DNA of 64,000 nucleotides from Legionella sp. W10-070 (GCF_900640175.1 NZ_CAAAJC010000001.1:124001-188000); one strand, 5' to 3'; shown: positions 1 through 9,143, counted from the first letter of the stretch. The notes: a model not told the origin generated them from the letters alone. Program-made: numbers and translations.

Positions 1-1
1 C

Positions 2-460
2 CTCTTTAAAACAATCCCTCAGGAAAAACACAAGGAAGTTGAGCAAAAGGTAATCCAGCTTATTGACAAGCTTAAAAAACCAGAGACAGATAGAGAAAAA
101 GCAATCCATGATTTTACTAAAGACTGCCAGGTGATCCTGGAAGGCAAACATCCAAATGCCACACAGGCTGTTTTTGTTTTCGCGGCAGCAGCGGCCATTA
201 CCGCAGTAGTAGCCATCATTGGGTTTGGCATCGGCTTTGCATTAGGCATCTGGAGTGGTCCGGGCGCTTTTCTCAGCGGGATAGCTGCTGGAAGTACCGC
301 TGCGGTTATGGTTGCCTCTGCCAGTGGCTTATCAGGTTTGGCAACAAATTTTTTATTCTTTAAGATGCCTTCTGAAATGAAAGCAGTCAATCAATTTGCT
401 GCTGCGTTAAACGCTGGTAAGCAAGAAACAGATGAGCCTGAAACGCACTCCCTAGTATAA
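2..460 (+). CDS. C-terminal part of a hydrophobic-hairpin protein (5' end outside window)
   Basis: The reading frame is open from the first complete codon of the window to the stop at 458-460, so this is the 3' part of a longer gene; the GTG at 131 is probably not its start. The visible 152 residues begin with a charged, helix-prone stretch (residues 1-50). A roughly 70-residue Ala/Gly/Ile-rich segment follows that could form two membrane helices, then a polar tail containing an acidic patch (ETDEPETHSLV). The layout resembles the 464-residue protein at 42215-43609. No enzymatic motif is visible. An effector-like membrane protein is possible, but the function is unknown. Confidence 0.6.
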   Translation, partial: LFKTIPQEKHKEVEQKVIQLIDKLKKPETDREKAIHDFTKDCQVILEGKHPNATQAVFVFAAAAAITAVVAIIGFGIGFALGIWSGPGAFLSGIAAGSTAAVMVASASGLSGLATNFLFFKMPSEMKAVNQFAAALNAGKQETDEPETHSLV

Positions 461-615
461 ATGAGTATCAAGCTGTTAAGTCTAAACTTAAGCATGGTTA
501 CCTTGGCTCAACCTGCAAATTATCTAAATGTTTATTAATTAGACTTTAATACGCTTGCCTGCACCAAAAGGGGGTGATTAAAATTCCATCCGGGCTACCA
601 CTAAAACTTTCAAAT

Positions 616-640
616 AAAAACCGTAGTTTTAATCGCACCC
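616..640 (+). repeat. Short dispersed palindromic repeat, family D (partial copy)
   Basis: An AAAACC..GGTTTT-like core followed by AATCGCAC recurs at 17209-17232, in longer inverted copies at 13974-14046 and 21585-21653, and loosely at 58183-58202. The 461-750 gap that holds it shows nothing else apart from the ribosome binding site of the next gene. Confidence 0.5.
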
Positions 641-750
641 TCAATACAAATTTGCCTCAAAGCAGTAACTATGGTAGGTTGGTTGAATATTTTTCGGTTA
701 GAATCTTCAGTAAAAGCCTGCTCCTCATCGATGGAATAAGGATAGTTCCC

Positions 751-1161
751 ATGCCCTGGACGCTGATTCTGCATATCGCAGCATTACTTTGTTGGTGTGG
801 TTCATTACTCTATGTGCCCACATTAATTGCGGGAATAGCAAGCCAAACAAAGGATGAAATCAACGAGCAAATTGCCATTTCACGTTTAATATTCACCCTT
901 ATCCTCACACCAGCCGCCTTAATCGCTATTGTTTCAGGGACAATCATTTTTTTACAGATGAACACCCTCACATTATGGCTTCTCGCCAAATTGACCCTGG
1001 TTAGTGGTTTGGTAGTTTGTCATGTTTTTAATGGCTTGCTTATAATCAAGGCAAAAAAAATCCCCCCACAATTCCTGAAATTACTTTGCTATGGGATAAA
1101 TCTAATGACAGTCAGTTTAATTGTGCTCATTGTCAGCCTGGTACTTGGCAAACCATTCTAG
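751..1161 (+). CDS. Small CopD/HemJ-like integral membrane protein
   Basis: This 136-residue protein has about four hydrophobic helices (near residues 3-25, 42-67, 75-98 and 110-133). Its layout and residues such as the N-terminal MPWTLILHIAALLCWCG resemble the CopD/DUF2269-type membrane proteins that often accompany cytochrome oxidase genes. I chose the ATG at 751 because the frame upstream encodes a polar stretch crossing a dispersed repeat, and an AAGGA lies about 9 bases before this ATG. It is followed by the oxidase cluster on the same strand, with the DUF2231 gene between on the other strand. A role in copper or haem supply to the oxidase is inferred from position only. Confidence 0.65.
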   Translation: MPWTLILHIAALLCWCGSLLYVPTLIAGIASQTKDEINEQIAISRLIFTLILTPAALIAIVSGTIIFLQMNTLTLWLLAKLTLVSGLVVCHVFNGLLIIKAKKIPPQFLKLLCYGINLMTVSLIVLIVSLVLGKPF

Positions 1162-1212
1162 GGAGTACCTATGTCAACCCTTTTCCATCAATCAAGCACA
1201 GTCTTTAAATAC

Positions 1213-1668
1213 TCAGGATTCAATGTCCACTCCCACCCCATATTCATACACCAGCTGCCCACCAAAGATACTGGTGAGGAAAATCAGCAAAGCAGTCAGC
1301 AACGAGGTATATACCCCTATTGGCAGTATGTGACTTGCAAAATCATCAAGACGAAGCAACCAGTTAAACGAGGACACCGAGAGCATCATGACTGCAAGAA
1401 TTGCATGACACCAGGCAGTGATCAGGTTACGGATACGTGCTACAGTAATCAAATCAATCAGGCCAATAATACCGGAGAATGCTCCTCCTACTGTACCAAC
1501 ACCGACAAGCCACAATCCTGCCCTTGCCCAAAAAAGATCATGGCTATAAATATAGGCAACATCCGTAGCAACCAGACCGAGCAAGGCCGCTACAGGAAAA
1601 TGAATCAGCATAGGATGAATCGGATGACCAGCAATAGACATGCGACTGTTAATTGGTTCATGAGCCAT
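1213..1668 (-). CDS. DUF2231-like four-helix membrane protein
   Basis: The 151-residue product has the family's conserved N-terminal motif around residues 14-28 (GHPIHPMLIHFPVA), with His residues that could bind a metal or haem, and four hydrophobic segments. The start at 1668 is supported by an AGGGG about 6 bases upstream; a Met at codon 10 is an alternative. It lies on the minus strand inside an oxidase cluster, and its 5' end overlaps the most plausible start of the divergent ctaC by about 9 bases. DUF2231 proteins often neighbour cytochrome or redox genes, but their biochemical function is not established. A long plus-strand open frame across this gene is its antisense shadow. Confidence 0.8.
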   Translation of the reverse strand: MAHEPINSRMSIAGHPIHPMLIHFPVAALLGLVATDVAYIYSHDLFWARAGLWLVGVGTVGGAFSGIIGLIDLITVARIRNLITAWCHAILAVMMLSVSSFNWLLRLDDFASHILPIGVYTSLLTALLIFLTSIFGGQLVYEYGVGVDIES

Positions 1669-2469
1669 GAGTTCCCCTTTGAGGCATTCCGTGTAACCCG
1701 CAATAGATCATTTAAACCATTAACTGCATGCTTTGCAATCTTCTTCTCTTTTTTATTGTCAGGATGTCAGGGGCCGCAATCTGCTCTGGCACCTGCAGGT
1801 CCTGCAGCACTTGCTGTTTATTGGTTGTGGTGGGGGATGTTTGTTTTTTTTAGCCTGGTACTGCTGGGAATTATTCTCCTGTGGTTTTATGCAATCCGCC
1901 CCAAATCAGAAGTAATGGATGAGAAACGAATAATCCCCCTGCAGCGGCAGTTAATTATCGGCGGCGGCATTCTCCTGCCAACCATAAGTATCATCATACT
2001 ACTTCTCTTCGGCACCCCGGCAGGTTATCGCATGCTTCCCCTGCCCTTATCAGGAAACCCACCTCTGCGCATTGATGTCATTGGTCATCAATGGTGGTGG
2101 GAAATCCACTACCCGGAAGCCGGGATTACCCTGATTAACGAACTGCATCTACCCATAGGACATCCTGTTGATATCCATGCCACCAGTCAAGATGTCATCC
2201 ATTCGTTCTGGATACCCAGAATCAATGGGAAAATCGATATGATCCCAGGACGGATTAATGTTTTACGCCTTCAGGTTACAAAACCAGGTCATTTTCGCGG
2301 TCAATGCGCCGAATTCTGCGGTTTGCTGCACGCCCAGATGATTCTTAAAGTCGAAGCACACAAGGCAGATGATTTCAGCGCATGGATTGAAAAAAAACGA
2401 CAACATTCCTTTATGCCCAAAATTCCTCTTTCCCCTGGTATCAGGCCGGAGAACCCAGATGGCCAATGA
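1660..2469 (+). CDS. ctaC: Cytochrome c oxidase subunit II (CuA domain, lipoprotein type)
   Basis: This subunit receives electrons from cytochrome c at the binuclear CuA centre and passes them to subunit I. The N-terminus has a signal segment ending in a lipobox (LLSGC, Cys36), followed by two membrane helices (about 50-75 and 92-115) and a periplasmic cupredoxin domain. All CuA ligands are visible: His181, Cys216, Glu218, Cys220, His224 and Met227. The QWWWEIHYP aromatic patch for cytochrome c docking is also present. There is no fused cytochrome c domain. ATG 1660 is chosen because it gives a complete lipoprotein signal, though no clear ribosome binding site precedes it. The 3' end overlaps the next gene by 11 bases, indicating translational coupling. 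Confidence 0.88.
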   Translation: MSHEFPFEAFRVTRNRSFKPLTACFAIFFSFLLSGCQGPQSALAPAGPAALAVYWLWWGMFVFFSLVLLGIILLWFYAIRPKSEVMDEKRIIPLQRQLIIGGGILLPTISIIILLLFGTPAGYRMLPLPLSGNPPLRIDVIGHQWWWEIHYPEAGITLINELHLPIGHPVDIHATSQDVIHSFWIPRINGKIDMIPGRINVLRLQVTKPGHFRGQCAEFCGLLHAQMILKVEAHKADDFSAWIEKKRQHSFMPKIPLSPGIRPENPDGQ

Positions 2470-4978
2470 AAATAACACAAACGATCACGCCCGCATGCAT
2501 ACTGAATTCTACGAGGTTTGGGGTAATCCTCGCGGTTGGCGTGCTTTGACTATTGTTAACCATACCACCGTTGGCATCCGCTTCATGATAACCGGAGGCA
2601 TATTTTTTATTCTCGGTGGCTTACTTGCCATGCTAATGCGCACTCAACTGGCACTTCCAGAGCAACAGCTGATTAAACCTGATATCTATAATCAGCTTTT
2701 TACCATGCATGGCACCATTATGATGTTCCTTTTCGCTGTTCCTTTCATCCAGGGGCTGGCTCTTTACCTGATACCCAAAATGATAGGCGCACGCGATCTG
2801 GTCTTTCCTCGTCTAAGCGCCTTTGGTTATTTTTGTTACTTGTTCGGCGGCATCATTTTAATAATCAGTTTGTTACTTAATCTTGCGCCCGATACCGGTT
2901 GGTTCATGTATACCCCCTTAACAAGCACTGCTTATTCACCGGGAAGAAATGCGGATTTCTGGTTAATTGGTATTACTTTTGCTGAAATTTCAGCACTGGC
3001 AACCGGCATTGAATTGGTGGTTTCCATCCTTCGTACACGCACCGCCAATATGGCGCTACATCAGATGCCGCTTTTCTGTTGGTATATCCTGGTCATGGCC
3101 TGGATGATCATCTTTGGTTTTCCGCCATTGATCCTTGGCAGTGTGCTGCTTGAATTGGAGCGTGCAGCAGGCCTGCCTTTCTTTGATGTAAGCCGCGGAG
3201 GCGATCCAATCCTTTGGCAGCATTTATTCTGGCTCTTCGGCCATCCTGATGTTTATATTATGTTTTTGCCGGCAGCAGGAATTATTTCCACACTAATCCC
3301 CGTGTTTGCCAGGCGACCCATTGTTGGTTATCGCTGGATTGTGCTTGCAGTGATTGTTACGGGCTTTATCAGTTTTGGTTTATGGGTACACCATATGTTT
3401 ACCATAGGCATCCCCCAACTGGCACAAGCCTTCTTTTCCGTTGCCAGCATGCTGGTGGCTATTCCTACTGGCATTCAATTATTTGCCTGGCTGGCAACCC
3501 TTATTGCCGGTCGTCCTGTTTTTCGCATTCCCATGCTTTGGGTTTTTGGTTTTTTAGTCATCTTTGTCGCTGGGGGATTAACCGGCGTCATGCTGGCACT
3601 TGTACCCTTTAACTGGCAAGTCCATGATACGCAATTTGTCGTTGCCCATTTTCATTATGTGTTAATTGGCGGCATGTTTTTCCCCATGGTGGCAGGCCTT
3701 TATTATTGGTTGCCGCACTTTTCTGGCCGCATGCCTTCGGAGCGATTGGCAAGCTTAGGATTCTGGTTAACCTTTATTGGCTTTAATATTACTTTTTTAA
3801 TTATGCATTTAACTGGTCTTCTTGGTATGCCTCGACGGATTTATACTTATGAAACAGGCCTGGGCTGGGATTGGCCAAATCTTATTTCTTCTGTTGGCTC
3901 TTTTATCATGGCAGCCGGGATTGCGATGATTATTCTTGATATTCTCCTGCATTTTCGCTTTGGTCGTCCTGCATCAACCAACCCATGGAATGCCGATACC
4001 CTGGAATGGGCTACAGCCACTCCTCCTCAGCCTTATAACTTCATCAGCTTGCCTGCTTGTCCAACCCGTCACCCGCTTTGGGATAAGCCTAACCTGCAGC
4101 AGACTATAGCCGCAGGAGAGCATGATCTGGCAATTGCCAGTCATGGGCGTCGAGAAACCTGGGGTACTGATCCTGTGACTGGTAAAATACGTGAAATCAT
4201 TCATTTACCGGGCAACTCCTGGTTACCCTTTTTTGCTTCGCTGGCCATCATGATTTTATGCTTGTCACTGATTGTGCGAAATTATCTATGGGCGGCCATT
4301 TTTACATTGGTCTGCTTCACTATTTTGCTCCGTTGGGCCTGGATTAACGGTATGCATGAAAAAGCAGCACCTGAAACTAAAATCAGGAGCCATAATCTGC
4401 CATTACACTCGAGAACTTTTGATGGACCAGGATTCTGGGGAATGGCGGTTAGTCTGTTGGCGAATGGCGCTTTCTATATGTCATTAGTGTTTGGCTGGTT
4501 TTATTTATGGACTGCGGCACCCTATTGGCAAACCCCTCAGCAAATGCCATTTTCAAGGATTCTCCTGTTAAACAGTGGATTACTGCTGTCAATTAATGTC
4601 CTGTGGCTTTACCGTTTAATGAAACGAGTCCGCGCTCGTCAAGTTGCCCATCTGCAAGCCAATCTTTGGGGCATTGGTTTTCTTGGATTAATTCATTGCG
4701 TTATCTTGCTATGGGTAATCATCAATTCATCCCTTAATCCTACCCAAATTGCTCATGATGCAGTAATCGAAGTAATTTTATTGTATCAGCTAATTCATGG
4801 CGTTATTGCCGTTATCATCACCTTTCAGCTTGCCTTGCGAGTTTTTTATGGCTATATCGGTACGCAATCGCTCTATGAACCGGTAGTGGTTGAGCAATGG
4901 TGGATTTATACTGCTATTGTCTTTTGGCTAACTTATGCTGCAATTGTCCTGTTGCCGATGTCATGGGGAGGTGCCTGA
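2459..4978 (+). CDS. ctaD: Fused cytochrome c oxidase subunits I and III
   Basis: This 839-residue protein joins a haem-copper oxidase subunit I (about residues 1-540, 12 helices) to a subunit III domain (about 640-839). The haem and copper ligands are present: His in FTMHG, His262 and Tyr266 in GHPDVY, the His pair in WVHHMF, and the two His of VAHFHYV. Two proton-path residues differ from the standard A1 type: the Glu of GHPEV is Asp264, and the Lys of PTGIK is Gln340. ATG 2459 follows a GGAGA about 7 bases upstream and overlaps ctaC, so an earlier in-frame ATG at 2369 is rejected. Fusions of I and III are known in caa3-type oxidases. The substitutions suggest an alternative oxidase rather than the housekeeping aa3 enzyme. 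Confidence 0.9.
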   Translation: MANENNTNDHARMHTEFYEVWGNPRGWRALTIVNHTTVGIRFMITGGIFFILGGLLAMLMRTQLALPEQQLIKPDIYNQLFTMHGTIMMFLFAVPFIQGLALYLIPKMIGARDLVFPRLSAFGYFCYLFGGIILIISLLLNLAPDTGWFMYTPLTSTAYSPGRNADFWLIGITFAEISALATGIELVVSILRTRTANMALHQMPLFCWYILVMAWMIIFGFPPLILGSVLLELERAAGLPFFDVSRGGDPILWQHLFWLFGHPDVYIMFLPAAGIISTLIPVFARRPIVGYRWIVLAVIVTGFISFGLWVHHMFTIGIPQLAQAFFSVASMLVAIPTGIQLFAWLATLIAGRPVFRIPMLWVFGFLVIFVAGGLTGVMLALVPFNWQVHDTQFVVAHFHYVLIGGMFFPMVAGLYYWLPHFSGRMPSERLASLGFWLTFIGFNITFLIMHLTGLLGMPRRIYTYETGLGWDWPNLISSVGSFIMAAGIAMIILDILLHFRFGRPASTNPWNADTLEWATATPPQPYNFISLPACPTRHPLWDKPNLQQTIAAGEHDLAIASHGRRETWGTDPVTGKIREIIHLPGNSWLPFFASLAIMILCLSLIVRNYLWAAIFTLVCFTILLRWAWINGMHEKAAPETKIRSHNLPLHSRTFDGPGFWGMAVSLLANGAFYMSLVFGWFYLWTAAPYWQTPQQMPFSRILLLNSGLLLSINVLWLYRLMKRVRARQVAHLQANLWGIGFLGLIHCVILLWVIINSSLNPTQIAHDAVIEVILLYQLIHGVIAVIITFQLALRVFYGYIGTQSLYEPVVVEQWWIYTAIVFWLTYAAIVLLPMSWGGA

Positions 4979-5319
4979 TGCTATCGCCAGCCCATCCTTT
5001 ACAACTGGTTTTCGGTCTGATTATCTGGAGCTTGTGGTTTGTGCTCATGTACACTGTTTTGTCTGTTGGTTGCGCAGTTTCCTCACCACCTGCATCATCG
5101 TTAACCTGGTTAAATGGTTTGCTTTTTTTAACAACCTTGATAAGTACCGCTTCTTTACTCTATCTGTCCTATAAGAGCTGGCGTGCAACAAATTCCCCTT
5201 ATCCTCCCGGCAAGATGCGTCGTTTTATTATTTGGATAGGGCTTGGGGTCAACCTGATTGCAGCAGCAGCCACTTTTAGTATTGGATTGATGACCTTGTT
5301 TCTTCCACCCTGTCTATGA
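4978..5319 (+). CDS. Small three-helix membrane protein of the oxidase cluster
   Basis: The 113-residue protein has hydrophobic segments near residues 8-32, 42-60 and 82-108 and no soluble domain. It starts with the ATG that overlaps the subunit I/III stop codon (ATGA), and ctaG follows after 9 bases, so it belongs to the same transcript. I do not recognise a family. By position it may be a small accessory subunit (subunit IV-like) or an assembly protein. Confidence 0.75.
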   Translation: MLSPAHPLQLVFGLIIWSLWFVLMYTVLSVGCAVSSPPASSLTWLNGLLFLTTLISTASLLYLSYKSWRATNSPYPPGKMRRFIIWIGLGVNLIAAAATFSIGLMTLFLPPCL

Positions 5320-5328
5320 GAAATAAAT

Positions 5329-6144
5329 ATGAAATTACGCGCGCTTATCAGTTTGGCTTTCTTATTATTACCCGCTATTGTATTTGCCCATGATCCCTTT
5401 GCAGCCAGTGAAAAAACCCAACTGCCTGTCATTTTAGGGGCATTGCTTTTATTTTCATTCTGGTTGAGCTATTGCTTCGGCGCCTATCAGTTGTGGCCAG
5501 GGTGGCAGCGATGGTCTTTTTTTCAAACAGCCGCTTTAATTATGGCCTTTACCGTGTTTGGGCCTTTTGATGAATGGGCTGAAACCAACACGGCAGTACA
5601 CATGCTGCAACATATGTTCATGCTGGTTGTTATTCCTCCTTTATGGGTATTAGCCCGGCCGTTACCGCAATTAGCCCAGGCAGTAGGCCGCCCCATCATC
5701 TGGCTATGGAGTCCTTTGTTAATCATTGCCCATTATCCTCTCTTAACCGCTGCCATCCAGGGACTGGCTATCTGGTTTTGGCATGCTCCGAAACTTTATC
5801 TTCTTGCACTGGACAATCCCTGGTGGCATTTTATAGAGCATGCCTGTTTCCTGCTAAGTGCCGGTCTATTTTGGTGGTCAATCCTGCATTGCTCACCATC
5901 CAGAGCACCACGCGCTTTTCTCGCGCTATTATTTACCCTCATGCACACTGGATTTTTAGGCGCTTTATTGACGTTTGCTCATCAATCCATTTATGGCGTT
6001 AATCGAAACCTTGAACATCAGCAGTTGGCCGGTTTAATTATGTGGGTTGTTGGTGGGTTACCCTATTTTGCAGCCGTCTGCTGGTGTGGTAAACGCTGGT
6101 TTGAACAAATGCTGCGAACCAATCCCTTGCCTGAGGAGTCTTAG
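5329..6144 (+). CDS. ctaG: Cytochrome c oxidase assembly protein, CtaG (caa3 type)
   Basis: The 271-residue product has a cleavable N-terminal signal (ends near VFAHD) and about six to seven membrane helices. It carries the histidine-rich helices typical of the CtaG_Bsu family, for example HMLQHMFMLVVIPPL near residues 90-104 and WFWHAPK near 147-153. The family helps assemble caa3-type oxidases, probably in copper delivery to CuB. It is the last gene of the oxidase cluster, consistent with a maturation factor dedicated to this enzyme. The start is supported by position 9 bases after the previous stop. Confidence 0.87.
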   Translation: MKLRALISLAFLLLPAIVFAHDPFAASEKTQLPVILGALLLFSFWLSYCFGAYQLWPGWQRWSFFQTAALIMAFTVFGPFDEWAETNTAVHMLQHMFMLVVIPPLWVLARPLPQLAQAVGRPIIWLWSPLLIIAHYPLLTAAIQGLAIWFWHAPKLYLLALDNPWWHFIEHACFLLSAGLFWWSILHCSPSRAPRAFLALLFTLMHTGFLGALLTFAHQSIYGVNRNLEHQQLAGLIMWVVGGLPYFAAVCWCGKRWFEQMLRTNPLPEES

Positions 6145-6152
6145 ACAACAGC

Positions 6153-6255
6153 CTCTAGAGCGCCGAATGATTTAAATTTAAGCAATAGTCTAATTGCCCC
6201 CTACGTACCGTGCTTTATGCGCGGTACGTAGGCAGTAGGGATCAATTGTCGACAG
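6153..6255. repeat. Dispersed repeat element, family A (short copy)
   Basis: A palindrome at 6201-6231 has a 10-bp perfect stem (CTACGTACCG/CGGTACGTAG) around TGCTTTATGCG. It is flanked on the left by AGAGCGCCGAATGATTTAAA and on the right by ATCAATTGTC. The same flanks and core occur in inverted order at 42014-42183, which makes this a mobile or amplified non-coding element. It sits between two convergent genes and has no U-tract, so it is not a classical terminator. Confidence 0.7.
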
Positions 6256-6274
6256 CGCCTAGATAGTCAGAAAA

Positions 6275-8752
6275 TTATAATTCCCTGAGCCTTAAGGATT
6301 GTTTAATTTCCCAAAATCCTTCCCAGGGATCCTCTTTCAAATTTTTTAAACGGATTGGCAAGGTTTGGATAGTGTAAAAGGTATCATTGATATCGTCCGT
6401 AAGCTCATACCAGTGAATAGGCACTGCCACAGGTGCATGCAGTCTGGCTCGTGAAGAGTAAGCACTGATTGCCGTAGCACCTCGTTGATTGCGCAAATAA
6501 TCCACAAATATTTTACCCTTTCTCTTGGTTTTTGCCATATTAGTGGTATAGGAATGCGGATCCCGTTTCTGCAGAAATTGAACAAAAACCTGAGTAAAGT
6601 GTTTAACTTCATCCCAATTATATTCCGGAAGGATGGGGATAACGACATGAAGTCCTTTGCCGCCGGTAGTTTTTACAAAACAGATCAGGCTAAATTCCTC
6701 AAGATATTTCTTTATTTCAAAGGCAGCTGCCACGACTTTTTTCCAGAGCACATCAGGGGCTGGATCCAAATCGATGGTCATCATATCGGGGCATTCAATA
6801 TTATTAACAGTACTCCCCCAAGGGTGTATTTCAAGAACCCCCATTTGCACAAGACTCAATAAGCCCGTTTCCTCTTTCAGATAAATATATTTTTCTGCCT
6901 CACCTGCTTTATTTTTTATGGTAATCGCACAAAGTTCACTTCGGGTAGACTCATTAAAATGCTTTTGGTAAAAGCAATCCTCATAACCGTTTGGACATCG
7001 AAGCAGAGTAAGTGGACGATTACGAATAAACGGTAAAATAAACGGCGAAATCGTCTCGTAATAATTAAAGAGATCTTGTTTGGTGATATTATCTTCTTCA
7101 TAAAGAACTTTATCAGGATTTGACAAAATAATCTTGCCAGGACTCTCCTTGGCTAATTCCTCAGCAGGCATCTCTTCTTCTTTTTTTATCAATTTCACTG
7201 CCTTATCCCGCCTTAGTCCTTTAAAGCTGGGATGTCTTAATTTCCCTTCCGCTGTCCATTCGGTAAACTCTACTTCCGCAACCAGTTTTGGTTTAACCCA
7301 TAGCGCATCCTTTACTCCCGAAAGTTTGTTGTGAAAAGGATTTTCATTACTGCGATTTTCCTGCAATTGTTTGAATACTTCTTTCAACGTCTGGTTAGTA
7401 AATCCCGTACCAACATTTCCACTGTATACCAACTCACCCCGATTGTTAAAAACACCAAGCATCAAAGAACGGAAATATTGTCTTGACCCTCTTGGTTTTA
7501 AGTAACCGCCAATTACGAACTCCTGGCGTTTGCCACACTTCACCTTAACCCAGGACTTAGTCCGTTTTCCCTGATAGGTGCTCTGTATATTTTTGGAAAT
7601 AATCCCCTCCAAAGCCAGTTCACAGGCTTTCTTAAACACTTCGTTACCATGATTGATAATATGATCACTATAACGTAATACAGCGTCGTTATCTGGCAAT
7701 AAATTTCTGAGTATCTTCTTTCGCTCTACTAAAGTTAATCCTCTAAGATCATATTGGTCATAGTAAATAAGATCAAAAATATAATAAATGAAAGCTTGTC
7801 CCTTTTCTGATTTAATAGCATTCTGTAGAAGTTGGAAATCAGATTGATGATTTTTATTTAACAGAACGACTTCGCCATCGAAGATTATGCGCTTCACCGG
7901 AAATTGTTTTAGTTTATTGACAATATTAGGGAAATTTTCCGTCCAGTCGGTATGGGTTCGCGACATTAATTGGATAGATTTCCCTTCTTTAGAGGCAATA
8001 ATTCGATAGCCATCCAATTTAATTTCATGTAACCACTCTGGCCCTCCGGGTGCTTTATCTGTCAGGGTTGTCAATTGAGGAGAAATCCTCCTGGGAAAAG
8101 AAGCAGGTTTAAGATCAGAAGGAAGTAATTTGCTTATCGCCACTTTCTTCCCTACTGCTTTCTTTAAACCCTTTTTATGCCAAATATTGTCATAATTTTC
8201 TGCAATCTCTTCAATTGACTGTCCAGTTAAAACACTGTCAGGCTCTTCCTGAGTGATATCATAATCAGCCAAAGGTTTTGCAAATTCATCCTTATATTTA
8301 ATGAGAAACCAGGACTTGTCGTCCTCTTGCTTAAAGCGGATAAGATCCCATCGCCCATTTAATTTTTCCGCGTTTAACCGGATCCGTAAATGACCCTTCT
8401 CATAGGCTTTTCCTGGATCTTCATCCAATGGCTCCCATTTACCTTGATCCCAAAGCATCACTGTACCGCCGCCATATTGTCCCTTTGGAATAATTCCCTC
8501 AAAAGAACCATACTCGACAGGATGATCTTCCACATGCACAGCCAAGCGCTTGACCTTAGGATCCAAACAGGGTCCCTTAGGCACAGCCCAACTTTTTAGT
8601 ACCCCATCAAGTTCCAATCGAAAATCATAATGAAGATGACTCGCTGCATGCTTTTGAATAATAAAACGATAATCCTTTCCCCGATGCATTTGACCTTTTG
8701 GTTCTGGAGTATTGTTAAAATTTCTTTTCTGATGATATAAATTCAATCCCAT
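6275..8752 (-). CDS. ligD: Multifunctional DNA ligase D for non-homologous end joining
   Basis: The 825-residue protein has the three LigD modules in the Pseudomonas order. A phosphoesterase occupies about residues 1-190 (HLHYDFRLELDG motif). The ATP-dependent ligase covers about 205-520, with nucleotidyl-accepting Lys245 in EIKLDGYR. The primase-like polymerase covers about 535-825, with the metal-binding MTIDLDPAP motif. It repairs double-strand breaks together with Ku, which is not in this window. The start has an AAGGA about 8 bases upstream. It is transcribed alone, convergent with ctaG. Confidence 0.95.
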   Translation of the reverse strand: MGLNLYHQKRNFNNTPEPKGQMHRGKDYRFIIQKHAASHLHYDFRLELDGVLKSWAVPKGPCLDPKVKRLAVHVEDHPVEYGSFEGIIPKGQYGGGTVMLWDQGKWEPLDEDPGKAYEKGHLRIRLNAEKLNGRWDLIRFKQEDDKSWFLIKYKDEFAKPLADYDITQEEPDSVLTGQSIEEIAENYDNIWHKKGLKKAVGKKVAISKLLPSDLKPASFPRRISPQLTTLTDKAPGGPEWLHEIKLDGYRIIASKEGKSIQLMSRTHTDWTENFPNIVNKLKQFPVKRIIFDGEVVLLNKNHQSDFQLLQNAIKSEKGQAFIYYIFDLIYYDQYDLRGLTLVERKKILRNLLPDNDAVLRYSDHIINHGNEVFKKACELALEGIISKNIQSTYQGKRTKSWVKVKCGKRQEFVIGGYLKPRGSRQYFRSLMLGVFNNRGELVYSGNVGTGFTNQTLKEVFKQLQENRSNENPFHNKLSGVKDALWVKPKLVAEVEFTEWTAEGKLRHPSFKGLRRDKAVKLIKKEEEMPAEELAKESPGKIILSNPDKVLYEEDNITKQDLFNYYETISPFILPFIRNRPLTLLRCPNGYEDCFYQKHFNESTRSELCAITIKNKAGEAEKYIYLKEETGLLSLVQMGVLEIHPWGSTVNNIECPDMMTIDLDPAPDVLWKKVVAAAFEIKKYLEEFSLICFVKTTGGKGLHVVIPILPEYNWDEVKHFTQVFVQFLQKRDPHSYTTNMAKTKRKGKIFVDYLRNQRGATAISAYSSRARLHAPVAVPIHWYELTDDINDTFYTIQTLPIRLKNLKEDPWEGFWEIKQSLRLREL

Positions 8753-8882
8753 AGGAGTTTCCTTTTACTCCCAACTACTGTTAATTATAGGTGATAGGTT
8801 GATCCTTCCCTGGCAAGATGCTGGAAACAGCCCTAAAATTAAAATGGAATCAATGGAATTTAAATTATAAGCCAGGTAAACC

Positions 8883-9143
8883 GTGCATTTTCTTCTTAAT
8901 ATTATCTATTTATCAAGGCATGTTATCGCTGTCTGTTGCACCTTGATTGGTATTTGGCTGATTAATGAAGTGACTGTAATGTTATATTTATTACCTGATA
9001 ATCCTGGCATTTTTCTTGTTATCAAAACCCTATGGCTTTCTGGCGATCTTTTTTTACGCTTTATTTTGATGATTAATTTTTTTGTTAAACCAATTTTTAT
9101 TTATTTATCAATTTATTATTTACTATCGCTTATCAAACGGTAG
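8883..9143 (+). CDS. Possible small membrane protein
   Basis: An 86-residue frame starting with GTG and a weak CAGG upstream encodes two long hydrophobic segments (about residues 4-36 and 46-82). It lies between the divergent ligD promoter region and the convergent sugar dehydrogenase. I recognise no family. AT-rich DNA can produce such hydrophobic frames by chance, so this remains tentative. Confidence 0.35.
   Translation: MHFLLNIIYLSRHVIAVCCTLIGIWLINEVTVMLYLLPDNPGIFLVIKTLWLSGDLFLRFILMINFFVKPIFIYLSIYYLLSLIKR

Noticed and set aside
1171-1659. N-terminal extension of subunit II by 163 residues
   Set aside because: The extension is antisense to the DUF2231 gene, is polar and Cys-rich without family similarity, and would hide the lipoprotein signal that starts at 1660.
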